Shown here: piece by piece, positions 9,772 through 18,345 of the stretch | Layout of the letters: every line of letters begins with the position of its first letter | How positions within the stretch are numbered: the stretch's first letter is position 1 | NCBI RefSeq assembly: GCF_028548455.1 | Contig: NZ_JAQQLF010000002.1 | Location: forward strand, 241,657 to 305,656 | DNA from: Vogesella aquatica | GTDB lineage: Bacteria; Pseudomonadota; Gammaproteobacteria; Burkholderiales; Chromobacteriaceae | Direction: 5' to 3' | DNA length: 64,000 nucleotides | Position numbers and translations under genes: made by a program | The notes under the pieces: model-generated | Seen by the model: only the letters and a program-made list of their open reading frames with translations | Databases searched by the model: none | Told to the model about the DNA's origin: nothing

Positions 9772-10524
9772 ATGCCTAGGATTACTTTACTAAATTGTCC
9801 TGTTGATGTAATGACAATAGAAGAGTCTGTTTGTTTGATCGGTGAGCGTATCAAGGCTAATTTATTTACGCAGCATGTAGTTGTTAATGTTGCGAAATTG
9901 GTTCATATGCTAGAAGACCAATCCTTAGCTGACTCTGTGAAGTCTTGTGATATTATTAATATCGATGGCATGGGCGTTGTATATGGTGCGCGATTTCTTG
10001 GTTACCACATTCCAGAAAGGGTAGCAGGAATTGATCTGTTCCATAAATTGCTCGAGCATTCAGTGATCTGTGATTTACCGATTTTTTTATTGGGTGCTAC
10101 TGAGGAGGTAGTATCAAAAACGGAAGAAGTAGTCAGGAATAAATATCCTGGCTTAAAAGTTGCTGGATTTCACCATGGCTATTTTTGGGATGACGAAGAG
10201 GCAATTGTTGATCAAATCGCTGCGTCTGGCGCACAATTGTTGTTTGTGGCTATTACTTCCCCAAAGAAAGAGAATTTTATTAATCGATGGCGTGATCGTT
10301 TAGGAGTTACGTTTGTGATGGGGGTTGGTGGTACTTTTGATGTTGTTGCTGGCAAAGTAAAGCGTGCGCCGCTATGGATGCAGAATGCGGGTTTGGAGTG
10401 GTTTTACCGTGTCTTGCAAGAGCCTGGCCGCATGTGGAAGCGCTACGCGGTTACCAATAGTAAGTATGCTTTTTTATTGTTAAAAGAAATCTGGCATGTG
10501 CGTATTTTAGGTAAGCACAAATAG
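9772..10524 (+). CDS. WecG/TagA/CpsF-family glycosyltransferase
   Basis: A 250-residue GT26-type enzyme. Family segments are VVNVAKLVHMLED, INIDGMGVVYGARFLG, ERVAGIDLFHKLL, the FLLGATEE loop, a LLFVAITSPKKENFI motif and GVGGTFDVVAGKVKRAPLW, followed by QNAGLEWFYRVLQEP. In the family it transfers a ManNAc-type sugar (ManNAc or ManNAcA) to a lipid-linked acceptor, which fits wecB/wecC in the same operon. The last 150 bases regain the GC-rich composition of the chromosome while the rest is AT-rich, which suggests the right junction of the foreign cassette lies near 10.37 kb. An insertion sequence begins 67 bases downstream. Confidence 0.9.
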   Translation: MPRITLLNCPVDVMTIEESVCLIGERIKANLFTQHVVVNVAKLVHMLEDQSLADSVKSCDIINIDGMGVVYGARFLGYHIPERVAGIDLFHKLLEHSVICDLPIFLLGATEEVVSKTEEVVRNKYPGLKVAGFHHGYFWDDEEAIVDQIAASGAQLLFVAITSPKKENFINRWRDRLGVTFVMGVGGTFDVVAGKVKRAPLWMQNAGLEWFYRVLQEPGRMWKRYAVTNSKYAFLLLKEIWHVRILGKHK

Positions 10525-10591
10525 GAGCATGTTTAACTTAAGGGTTGTTATATTCCTGGGTTTGTTTTTTTTTCGTAATATTATTGTTCTG

Positions 10592-11639
10592 GGGCTTTGT
10601 TGCATAACTCCACAGAGCGGCGGGCTTGACAGTGCTGGCATGCTGTAAGGATGAAACCACCAAAACCGCGTTACCACACCACCAACTGGCCCGAATACAA
10701 CCGCAGCCTGCAAGCCCGCGGTGATCTGACGATCTGGTTTTCCCCCGAACTAGCCTGGCACGCCAATGAGCGAGCGGGCCAAACCGGACGTCCAACCCGC
10801 TACAGCGATCAGGCCATCCAGATCATGCTGCCGTTGAAGGTGCTATTCCAGCAGGGCTTGCGTCAGATGCGGGGGCTGGTTTCAAGTCTGGTGCGCATGC
10901 TGGGTTTGGACTGGAAGGTGCCGTGTTACAGCACGGTCAGCCGACGACAAGCCACCCTGACCGTACAGATTCCAGTCCGGCGCAGCCGGGAACCGCTGCA
11001 CCTGCTGGTGGATAGCACCGGCATCAAGATTCACGGCGAAGGCGAGTGGAAGGTCAAAAGACACGGGCCAGAGTACCGACGTGGCTGGCGCAAGGTGTAC
11101 TTGGCCATTAGTCGGGATACACAGGAAATCCATGCGGTGGAAATGACCGATCAACGTCAGGCCGATGGTTCGCAAGTGGAAGCATTACTGTCGCAACTGC
11201 CGACTGAAACCGTTCTGGGGAGCCTCGGCGGAGATGGTGCCTATGACAGCCGCCGGGTGTATCGGGTTGTGCATGGCTATGGTGCGGAGTTGATCGTACC
11301 GCCACGCAAGAATGGCAAACCGTGGCAGGACAAAGCCGCGTGGGCGGTCGGCCGCAATGACAAGTTGGCGGCGATAGGCCGTGTGGGGCGGTCGATCTGG
11401 AAACGCTGGAGCGGTTACCATCGGCGCAGTCTGGTGGAAACCGCGATGCATCGTTTCAAGCGGCTGGGCGACAGGCTGCTCGCACGGAAGCCGGAGCGGC
11501 AAGTGGCCGAGGTGCATGTACGCTGCGTGATCCTGAACCGGTTCGCGCATTTTGGCATGCCGAAAACGGTTGCTCACGCCTGAAATCCGTCTGGGGAAAG
11601 GGGGCGTTCGACCGGTGAATAGGTTATGCAACAAAGCCC
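10592..11639 (+). mobile_element. IS903-like element of the IS5 family, apparently complete
   Basis: The ends are inverted repeats: GGGCTTTGTTGCATAAC at 10592-10608 and its complement at 11623-11639. They resemble the IS903 ends as I remember them. One intact transposase lies between them. The 9-bp (or shorter) flanks do not match: TTGTTCTGG on the left and CTTAGGGAC on the right. So either the target duplication has decayed or the element joined two sites through a deletion or rearrangement. It stands exactly between the AT-rich cassette and the damaged manC. Confidence 0.88.
10651..11583 (+). CDS. IS5-family transposase
   Basis: The 310-residue protein has the DDE transposase layout. An N-terminal recognition region (YSDQAIQIMLPLKVLF) precedes the first aspartate in LLVDSTGIK, the second in GGDGAYDSR and the glutamate in the SLVETAMHRFKRLGDRL block (the DDE Y-(2)-R-(3)-E-(6)-K-like region). 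It is uninterrupted and near full family length, so the element may still be active. It is GC-rich, unlike the cassette to its left. The ATG at 10651 has only a short AAGG immediately before it, so translation may be weak, as is usual for transposases. Confidence 0.92.
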   Translation: MKPPKPRYHTTNWPEYNRSLQARGDLTIWFSPELAWHANERAGQTGRPTRYSDQAIQIMLPLKVLFQQGLRQMRGLVSSLVRMLGLDWKVPCYSTVSRRQATLTVQIPVRRSREPLHLLVDSTGIKIHGEGEWKVKRHGPEYRRGWRKVYLAISRDTQEIHAVEMTDQRQADGSQVEALLSQLPTETVLGSLGGDGAYDSRRVYRVVHGYGAELIVPPRKNGKPWQDKAAWAVGRNDKLAAIGRVGRSIWKRWSGYHRRSLVETAMHRFKRLGDRLLARKPERQVAEVHVRCVILNRFAHFGMPKTVAHA

Positions 11640-11706
11640 TTAGGGACTGGCAGCAGGCGCTCTTCGATTAGTCGGTTAATTACTAGAAGATTGAAAAAGG
11701 AATCTC

Positions 11707-13096
11707 ATGAGTTTAGTGCCGATAATTCTCTGCGGTGGTAGTGGTACCCGTATGTGGCCGCTATCGCGTTCGACTTACCCTAAGCAGTATCTGGCCTTGC
11801 ACGGCGAGCAGATGTTGGTGCAGCAAGCCGCTGCCCGGCTGGATGGCCTGGCCAATGTGGCAGCTCCCATCATCATTACCAATAACGAACAGCGTTTTCT
11901 GGTAGCCGAGCAGATGTTGGCCGCAGGCTATGTTGCTGGAGCCGGTGGGCCGTAATACGGCGCCTGCAGTGGCGGTAGCGGCGTGGCAGGCGCTGCAGCA
12001 CGATGCCAATGCGGTGTTGCTGGTGCTGCCATCAGATCATGTCATTCGTCATGAAGATGTATTCCGTGCGCTTGTTTTAAAAGCATTGCCAGCTGCGCAG
12101 CTGGTTACTTTCGGTATTGCTCCTGATACTCCGCATACTGGCTATGGCTATATCCGTAGCGGCCAACCTTCGGCTGATGTTGATGGCTTGTATGAAGTCG
12201 AGGCTTTTGTCGAAAAGCCGGATCTGGCGCGCGCGCAGGCCTTTGTGGCCGATGGTAGCTATTACTGGAACAGCGGCATGTTCCTGTTCCGTGCCGATGC
12301 CTACCTGCACGAGCTGGAGCAGCTGCAGCCAGCCATGCACCAATACAGCCAGCAGGCCTTTGCCCAGGCGCAGCGCGATCTGGATTTTGTCCGACTGGAT
12401 GCGCAGGCCTTTGCTGCTTGCCCGTCGGACAGTATCGACTACGCAGTCATGGAGAAAACCGCCAAAGCCGCAGTGGTACCGGCGGCAGGCTTGGGCTGGA
12501 GCGATATCGGCTTGTGGGGCGCACTGGCTGATATCAGCGCGCAAGACCAGCACGGCAATGCCCTGCAGGGCGATGTGCTGCAGCATGCCACCCACGGCTG
12601 CTATGTGCGTGCCGAAAGCCGCCTGGTGGCCACCGTAGGGGTGCAAGATCTGGTGGTAGTAGAAACGGGCGATGCCGTGTTGGTAGCGCACAAAGATCAA
12701 GTGCAAGACGTGAAAAAGATTGTGGAACAGTTGGCCGCCGCCGGCCGTAGCGAGGCGGTGCTCCACCAGCGCCTCAACCGCCCGTGGGGCTGGTACGAGG
12801 GTCTGGCTATGTGCGAGCGCTTTCAGGTTAAGCGCATTCAGGTCAAGCCGGGCAGTTCGCTTAGCCTGCAGCTGCACCACCACCGTGCTGAAAAAGGCAC
12901 AGCACCCATTACCAATGGCGATAGCGAGCTACTGCTTAGCGAAAACCAGTCCACTTACATACCCTTGGGTACCGTGCACCGCCTGGTGAACCCGGGGCGT
13001 ATTCCGCTGGAGATTGTCGAGGTACAGTCGGGTAGCTACTTAAGCGAAGACGATATCGTGAGCCTGGAAGACGTGTATGGCAGGGCGCCGGCATGA
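11707..13096 (+). pseudogene. manC: Mannose-1-phosphate guanylyltransferase/mannose-6-phosphate isomerase, frameshifted
   Basis: An intact gene would make GDP-mannose. The reading starts with the nucleotidyltransferase signature (LCGGSGTRMWPLSR, PKQYL) but runs into a TAA at 11953-11955. The rest continues in another frame from about 11930 (LLEPVGRNTAP, LPSDHVI, VEKPDL, WNSGMF, GWSDIGLWGAL) to 13096. By family pattern a few residues are missing at the break, so a small deletion is likelier than a single-base slip. A second lesion lies in the cupin domain: HHHRAE is followed directly by KGTAPI, with about five residues of the conserved segment lost (near 12890). The gene next to the IS is therefore probably inactive, unless the sequence is in error. 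The last four bases overlap gmm. Confidence 0.8.
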
Positions 13097-13569
13097 GCCA
13101 GCAGCCCTTGCCGTTTGGCCAGTTCATGGCCGTGGTAGAGCACGCGCCGCTGGTTTCCATCGATCTCTTGGTATTTAACCCGCAGGGCCAGGTGCTGCTG
13201 GGCTGGCGCAACAACCGCCCGGCCAGTGGCCACTGGTTTGTACCCGGCGGGCGTGTGCTGAAAGAAGAACGGCTGGACGACGCTTTCATGCGCCTTACCA
13301 ATGTAGAGCTGGGCATAGCCTTGACGCGACAGCAGGCGCAATGGCAGGGTGTGTACGAACACTTTTACTCCGACAACGCGGGCGATATGCCGGGCTTTGG
13401 CACCCACTATGTGGTGCTGGCTTACCGCTTGCAGCTGGATGAAACGCAGCTGGCTGCATTGCCCCTCGGTCAGCAGCATGCCCGCTACTGCTGGCTGACA
13501 CCTGCCGAGGCTGCACAGCACCCGCAGGTGCACCAACACAGCAGGGACTACTTCGTATCGGCCAACTGA
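13093..13569 (+). CDS. gmm: GDP-mannose mannosyl hydrolase (NUDIX)
   Basis: The 158-residue protein hydrolyses GDP-mannose to GDP and mannose in family members. Typical features are SIDLLVFNPQGQVLLGWRNNRPA, the WFVPGGRV strand and the variant NUDIX box that follows (KEERLDDAFMRLTNVELG), then YEHFY and GFGTHYVVLAY. It starts in the ATGA of the manC stop, so it was built as part of a GDP-mannose operon. With manC broken, its role may have lapsed or the substrate may come from another locus. The frame is intact. Confidence 0.88.
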   Translation: MSQQPLPFGQFMAVVEHAPLVSIDLLVFNPQGQVLLGWRNNRPASGHWFVPGGRVLKEERLDDAFMRLTNVELGIALTRQQAQWQGVYEHFYSDNAGDMPGFGTHYVVLAYRLQLDETQLAALPLGQQHARYCWLTPAEAAQHPQVHQHSRDYFVSAN

Positions 13570-13940
13570 TGGCGTGGCGTTTGGCGGTGTTGCTATTACT
13601 GTCGTCGCTGGTGGCGCTGTTGTTCTGGTTTCAGCACCAGCTATGGCTGCCCACGGTCAACCCGCCGTACGACAAGCTGGTACACGCGGTAGCTTACGGT
13701 TCGGCCTTGTTGCTGGCTGGCTGGGCTTTGCGGCCAACCTTTTGGCGCTGCCTGGTGCTGGCGCTGCTGGGCATGGCGGTGGGGGCAGGGCAGGAGTGGC
13801 ACCAGGCGTGGTTGCCGGGGCGGGTAGCGTCGGTAGAAGACTGGCTGGCCGATGTGGCCGGTTTGCTGGTGGGGCTGCTGCTGTGCTGGCTGCTGTCTTG
13901 CTGGCAGCGGCGGCGCCCAACCCCGCCAGCGGCTAGCTAG
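13569..13940 (+). CDS. VanZ-like membrane protein
   Basis: A 123-residue protein with four hydrophobic helices. The family signature is seen in DKLVHAVAYGSALLLAGWA after helix 1 and in GAGQEWHQAWLPGR with SVEDWLADVAGLLVG before the last helix. VanZ-like proteins are common in polysaccharide loci but their role is unclear. It starts at the TGATG overlap with gmm and is the last forward gene before the shared terminator. An AGGTTGGCCGCA site lies on the reverse strand at 13729-13740. A second open frame over the same bases is only a GC-rich shadow. Confidence 0.8.
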   Translation: MAWRLAVLLLLSSLVALLFWFQHQLWLPTVNPPYDKLVHAVAYGSALLLAGWALRPTFWRCLVLALLGMAVGAGQEWHQAWLPGRVASVEDWLADVAGLLVGLLLCWLLSCWQRRRPTPPAAS

Positions 13941-14026
13941 GCTGCCTGGGTGCACGGGTGGCTTGCTTGTGCTTGGGGCGAGCTGCAGCTGGCTGCCGCA
14001 CGCTCAACATAAAACGCACCAATGTT

Positions 14027-14059
14027 AAAACCCCCGCTGGCTTGACTGGCGGGGGTTTT
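14027..14059. terminator. Bidirectional terminator between the two polysaccharide blocks
   Basis: An 11-bp stem (AAAACCCCCGC with GCGGGGGTTTT) has A residues on the left arm and T residues on the right, so it can end transcription from both sides. It serves the forward gmm-vanZ transcript and the reverse export operon. Confidence 0.88.
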
Positions 14060-14070
14060 GCGTTATGGGT

Positions 14071-14718
14071 TCAGGGCTGGCGTAGCTGGCTGGCGGTGGG
14101 GCCGGGTATCTGCTTTAGCAGGTGCTGTAGCTGCTTTTGCGCCGGCTCGCTCTGCTGCGCGTACACCTGGCGTGCAAACGCCAGGGTGGCGGGCGGCAGC
14201 TTGTCTTCAAACGGCAGCGTGGCCAGCAGCAGGCTGCGGCCTACGCTGTAGTCGCTGGGCGCCTGGCGCAGGGCGGTGGTCAGTGCTTGCTGGTATACCG
14301 CGCCCTGGTCGCCGGTAAGGATACGCAGCAGCGCAATATTGGCCCAAGCGCGGCCGTTTACCGGGCGCAGCGCCAGAGACTGGCGGTAGTAGTTTTCTGC
14401 CCGTTCGGCCATATAGGCTTGCACGCTGGCTACGCGCCCGGCACGCAGGGTGCGCAGGGTGTACAGCGTAGCCAGGTTGTCCAGTATCTGGTGGTGTGGA
14501 GGCTGCCTGTCCAGGCTGGCCTGGGTGAGCTGGCGCTCTATCGCTACGGCTTCTTCCAGTAGCAGAGGGGTTTGCTGGTCGGCGGTGGCGCGTTCCAGTG
14601 TGGCGCGGGGTTTGGCCAGTGCCAGGTCTTGCCAGGCGGTGCGCAGGGCGCCGGGTAACACCAGGGCAGCACAGCCTGCCATGGCCAGGGCCAATGCGTA
14701 CGGTGTGGCGGCTTTCAT
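14071..14718 (-). CDS. TPR-like exopolysaccharide-locus protein
   Basis: The 215-residue protein has an N-terminal membrane anchor or signal (YALALAMAGCAALVLPGAL) and then an alpha-helical region. Helix pairs resembling tetratricopeptide repeats occur around YYRQSLALRPVNGRAWANIALL. It is the last gene of the reverse export operon and overlaps the phosphatase gene by four bases. Its place next to the chain-length kinase and phosphatase suggests a scaffold in the envelope, as proposed for VpsP-like proteins, but the sequence does not prove this. Confidence 0.65.
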   Translation of the reverse strand: MKAATPYALALAMAGCAALVLPGALRTAWQDLALAKPRATLERATADQQTPLLLEEAVAIERQLTQASLDRQPPHHQILDNLATLYTLRTLRAGRVASVQAYMAERAENYYRQSLALRPVNGRAWANIALLRILTGDQGAVYQQALTTALRQAPSDYSVGRSLLLATLPFEDKLPPATLAFARQVYAQQSEPAQKQLQHLLKQIPGPTASQLRQP

Positions 14719-15467
14719 AGTGTGTCTTCCTGGGTGGGTATGCTGGCGGGGGTGCTGTGGTACAGCAGGCCGGGGTGCTCGGTAGTCAGCATGTCGGCGT
14801 AGCCGCTATCAAAGCGGCGGCTTAGCCACTGGTGGGCCTGGGCCATATTGGGCTGCCGGGCTTTCAGGTTGTGGGTGTCGGTGGCTACCAGGTACACCAA
14901 GTCTTCTTCCAGCAGCTGTTCGGCGGTGGCCTGGGCGCGGGTGCCAAAGCTGCCTAGCAGGGCGCCGGTGGTCACCTGCAGCCAGCAGCCGGCGCGGTGC
15001 AGGCGGCTGGCCTGGCCGGGGTCGGCCATCACGGCTTTGTTGCGCTCGGGGTGGGCGATCAGCGGGCGTACCCTGTGCCGCATTAGCCAGGGTATCAGCT
15101 GCCACAGGCCGGCGGGTATCTGTTGGTCTGGCATTTCCAGCAGCAGGATATCGTAGCCGTTTACGTGCCCCAGCATGGGGATGCGCCCGGCTTGTATCAA
15201 CTGCGGTAGTTCGTCGCACACTCGCACCTCGGCCCCCAGCTTGATGTCCAGTGCCAGGTTGGCCGCAGCCATTGCCTGGCGTAGCAGGTCTAGTGCGGGC
15301 TGCAGGTTGGCGTAGCCATTGTCCCAGCGGCCGGGGTAGATGTGCGGGGTGCATATGGCCTGGCGTATGCCGTTGCTGGTGCTGGCTTTTACCAGCGCCA
15401 GGGCGGCGGCCAGGTCTGCCGGGCCGTCATCTACGCCCGGCAGCAGGTGGCAGTGTACGTCTATCAC
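14715..15467 (-). CDS. CpsB/YwqE-type tyrosine-protein phosphatase (PHP domain)
   Basis: It is expected to dephosphorylate the tyrosine-rich tail of the adjacent Wzc-type kinase. The 250 residues carry the PHP metal-binding motifs in order: DVHCHLLPGVDDGP at the start, CTPHIYPG, the glutamate in LGAEVR, IAHPERN and VATDTHN. The gene begins eight bases after the kinase stop and overlaps the next gene by four bases, so the three form one unit. An AGGTTGGCCGCA site lies within it at 15256-15267 and encodes A-A-N-L on the reverse strand. Confidence 0.9.
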   Translation of the reverse strand: MIDVHCHLLPGVDDGPADLAAALALVKASTSNGIRQAICTPHIYPGRWDNGYANLQPALDLLRQAMAAANLALDIKLGAEVRVCDELPQLIQAGRIPMLGHVNGYDILLLEMPDQQIPAGLWQLIPWLMRHRVRPLIAHPERNKAVMADPGQASRLHRAGCWLQVTTGALLGSFGTRAQATAEQLLEEDLVYLVATDTHNLKARQPNMAQAHQWLSRRFDSGYADMLTTEHPGLLYHSTPASIPTQEDTL

Positions 15468-15475
15468 GCGGGGCC

Positions 15476-17698
15476 TTACTTTTTGGCGGGGGCGCCATAG
15501 TTGCCGTAGTACTGGCCATTGGTGCCGTAGTCGCCATAGCGTTCTGCCTGTTTCAGGTCTACACCATTCAGCACAATACCCAGCAGGTGGCCACCGGCGC
15601 GTTGCAGGCGGCGGGTACCTTTTACTACCAGCGGGGCGGCGGTTTCACCGGCACGCACTACGTAAATCAGGCCAGTGGCTTTCGGTGCCAGGGCTACCGC
15701 ATCGCTCACCATTTCACACGGTGTGCTGTCGATAATGATCATTTCGTACTGCTGCTGCAGCGTGGCCAGCAGCTCGTCAAAACGGCGCGATAGCAGCAGG
15801 TCCAGCGGGTTGGGCGGCAGTGTGCCGGCGCTGATCAGGTCTACCTGGCTGCCCGGCAGGCGTTGCAGTACGTCGGCCAGCTGCTTGGTTCCGGCTATCA
15901 GGTCGGACAGGCCGGCGGCGTGCGGGTCCAGCCCCAGTGACGCAGCTACCGACGGGCGGCGCATGTCGGCGTCTATCAGCAGGGTACGCTTGTTTTGTGA
16001 TAGCGACAGCGCCAGGTTGCAAGATGTGGTGGTCTTGCCTTCGCCGGCTACGCTGGACGTTACCAGCAGCACGCGGCGTTCCTGGTCGATATCCGACAGC
16101 AGCACGCCGGTTTTGGCGGTGCGCACCGCCTCGGCAAACGGGGTGTGCGGGTCTTGCTGGCTCAGTACGGCAGCTTGCTGGCGCTGTTTTTTGTCTAGCA
16201 GGGGCAGGGTTGACAGCAGCGGCTGCTTTACCTTGCGTTCCACGTCGGCTGGCAGCTTCAGCGTGTTGTCCAGGCGTGCGCGCAGCAGGGCGGTGGCGGC
16301 ACCCAGCAGCAGGGCCAGCACAAAGGCCATCAGGGTCACCTGGGCTTTTTTCGGCGCTACCGGTTTTTCGGGTACTTCGGCGCTGTCCACAATGCGGCCT
16401 ACGCTGCTCTGCAGGTCTTGCGAGGCGGCGGTTTCTTTGGCGCGGGTCACAAACATGTCGTACAGCTGGCGGTTAGACGCTACTTCGCGTTCCAGCACGG
16501 CTAGCTCGAAGTTTTTGCGGTTGTCGGTTTGCGCGCCGCCACGTGCCTGGCCCAGGGTGCCTTCCAGGCTGCGCTCGGTGGCGCGGGCTACTTCGTACTC
16601 GTTGGTGACGCTGGCCACAATGCTGTTGATCTGGCGCTTGGCGCTATCCCGCGCCGACTGCAGCTCGGCTTCTGCCTGCACCATGCGCGGGTGTTCCGGG
16701 CCATAGCGCTGCGACATTTCGGCGTGTTTGCGCTCGGCGTCGGCCAGCTGTTTCTTGGCTTCGGCTACCAGCGGGTTGCGAATCACGGCAGGCAGCGAGC
16801 CCAGGTCTTGCACTTTGCCGCCACGTATCTGGTTGTAGGCGTTTTCGGCTTCGGCACGGCGCATGCGGGCTTCTACCAGGCGCTGGGTTACTTCTTCAAT
16901 CAGCTTGCCGGTACCAAACTGGTTGCTGGCGTCTACGGTAATCACACCGGCGCGCTCGCGGTAGCCTTGCAGTTTGCGCTCGGAGGTTTCCAGGGCTTCG
17001 CGCAGGCTCTTGGTGCGGTTTTGCAGCCAGTCGCTGGCTTGCTGGGTCATCTTGAAGCGTGCTTCGCGGTCGTTCTCTATGTAGGCTTCACCCACGGCGT
17101 TGGCAAAGTCGGCTGCCACTTTGGCATCGGTAGAGTCAAACGACACGTTTACCAGCTGGCTCAGGCGTACCAGCTCGATATTGAGCTCTTTGTTGATACG
17201 TTGGTAGACGGCAGCGGCCAGCAGCTCGTCGTTCCACTGCGGCTGCGGTTTGCGTTCCATGCCCAGCATGTCCAGCAGCGGTTGGTGTACCGGCGGTTTT
17301 TGCAGGCGCGGGTTGTAGTCCGGGTGCTCCCACAGCTTCAGTTTCTTGATGGCGCGCAGGGCTACCTCGCGCGATTTCATGATTTCAGCCTGGGTCTGGA
17401 AGTATTCACGGTTGCTGCCTACGCCGCCGTATACCTCGTCAATAGACAGTACTTTGGCTTTGTTGGCTTCTATCAGTACTTCGGCGGTGGCGCGGTAGGT
17501 GGGCCGCATGGCCTGGGTGGTGATCAGGGCTACAGCACCTACAGCGACACCCAGCGCCAGAATGCCCCATTTTTTGGCATTGACTATGTGCCAGTACTCC
17601 AATATGAGGGAGGTGTGCTGTTGGTCGTTGTCCTGCAACAGCAGCGCAGGTTTGGCAGCCTGGGCTTGGGGTTTGGTTTCTTCACCAAAAAGCGACAT
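15476..17698 (-). CDS. wzc: Polysaccharide co-polymerase with tyrosine autokinase domain (Wzc type)
   Basis: It controls chain length and export by cycles of autophosphorylation. The 740-residue protein has a Wzz-type chain-length region with two membrane helices (about residues 44-66 and 460-480) and a long coiled-coil periplasmic part between them. The cytoplasmic kinase shows Walker A (SSVAGEGKTTTSCNLA), Walker A' (TLLIDADMRRPS) and Walker B (MIIIDSTP). The C-terminus is a tyrosine cluster (ERYGDYGTNGQYYGNYG) with five tyrosines. It is followed by its phosphatase gene and preceded by the export protein gene 41 bases away. Confidence 0.95.
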   Translation of the reverse strand: MSLFGEETKPQAQAAKPALLLQDNDQQHTSLILEYWHIVNAKKWGILALGVAVGAVALITTQAMRPTYRATAEVLIEANKAKVLSIDEVYGGVGSNREYFQTQAEIMKSREVALRAIKKLKLWEHPDYNPRLQKPPVHQPLLDMLGMERKPQPQWNDELLAAAVYQRINKELNIELVRLSQLVNVSFDSTDAKVAADFANAVGEAYIENDREARFKMTQQASDWLQNRTKSLREALETSERKLQGYRERAGVITVDASNQFGTGKLIEEVTQRLVEARMRRAEAENAYNQIRGGKVQDLGSLPAVIRNPLVAEAKKQLADAERKHAEMSQRYGPEHPRMVQAEAELQSARDSAKRQINSIVASVTNEYEVARATERSLEGTLGQARGGAQTDNRKNFELAVLEREVASNRQLYDMFVTRAKETAASQDLQSSVGRIVDSAEVPEKPVAPKKAQVTLMAFVLALLLGAATALLRARLDNTLKLPADVERKVKQPLLSTLPLLDKKQRQQAAVLSQQDPHTPFAEAVRTAKTGVLLSDIDQERRVLLVTSSVAGEGKTTTSCNLALSLSQNKRTLLIDADMRRPSVAASLGLDPHAAGLSDLIAGTKQLADVLQRLPGSQVDLISAGTLPPNPLDLLLSRRFDELLATLQQQYEMIIIDSTPCEMVSDAVALAPKATGLIYVVRAGETAAPLVVKGTRRLQRAGGHLLGIVLNGVDLKQAERYGDYGTNGQYYGNYGAPAKK

Positions 17699-17739
17699 TC
17701 GGTATCTCCGCGCGGTTTAGCGCACTATCAGCATTTCGA

Positions 17740-18342
17740 TCAGAAAAAGCTTTGTTCCACAATAACCGTATCGCCCGGGTAGATGGGCGTGTTCATATCG
17801 GCTTTGATGGCTTCCTGGTTTTTGTCGTTGGCACGAATCACATACACCTTGTCTACCGACGCGCGTATCTTCAGGCCGCCCGCAATGGAGGCGGCTTTGC
17901 GCACGGTTAGCGCAGGCTGGTAGGGGTAGCTGCCCGGTTTTTCTACCAGGCCATTTACGTAAAACGGCCGGTATTCGTCCATCTGCACCGATACCTGCGG
18001 GTTTTTCAGGTAGCGGCCGCGCAGGCCGTCGGTGATGATTTTTTCCAGCTCGCCTACGGTCAGGCCTAGCAGGCGTATTTCACCCAGCACCGGGTAAGAC
18101 AGCGTACCGGCGTCGGTCAGGCGGATTTTTTCCAGTGTCAGTTCCGGCTCGCCCAGCACGCGTATGGTCAGCATGTCACCCGCACCCAGCTGGTAGGTGG
18201 AAAACAGGCTGGCAGCATCGGCAGGCACTTGCAGGGTGGTCTGGGCACTGGCTGCCAAAGGCTGCATGCTTGCTACAGCGAGCAGGCATGCAGACAGCCA
18301 GCATTTCAGCGTAGAGCTACGTTGAAAAGCATTCAGGGCCAT
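17740..18342 (-). CDS. Polysaccharide export protein (Wza/EpsA-like, SLBB domain)
   Basis: The 200-residue protein has a signal peptide (WLSACLLAVASMQPLAASA) and the poly-export domain: YQLGAGDMLTIRVLGEPELT, a PVLGEIRLLGLTVGELE segment and LKNPQVSVQM. One SLBB beta-grasp follows (YVNGLVEKPGSYPYQPALTV), and the end reads YPGDTVIVEQSFF. It is shorter than E. coli Wza (about 380 residues) and lacks the C-terminal barrel helix; the neighbouring outer-membrane barrel may replace that part. No lipobox cysteine is obvious at the cleavage site. The gene starts three bases after the barrel gene stop. Confidence 0.9.
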   Translation of the reverse strand: MALNAFQRSSTLKCWLSACLLAVASMQPLAASAQTTLQVPADAASLFSTYQLGAGDMLTIRVLGEPELTLEKIRLTDAGTLSYPVLGEIRLLGLTVGELEKIITDGLRGRYLKNPQVSVQMDEYRPFYVNGLVEKPGSYPYQPALTVRKAASIAGGLKIRASVDKVYVIRANDKNQEAIKADMNTPIYPGDTVIVEQSFF

Positions 18343-18345
18343 GAA

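Noticed and set aside
13574..13936. Second forward frame over the VanZ-like gene
   Set aside because: Gly/Ala-rich shadow. The VanZ frame has the family residues and couples to the gmm stop.
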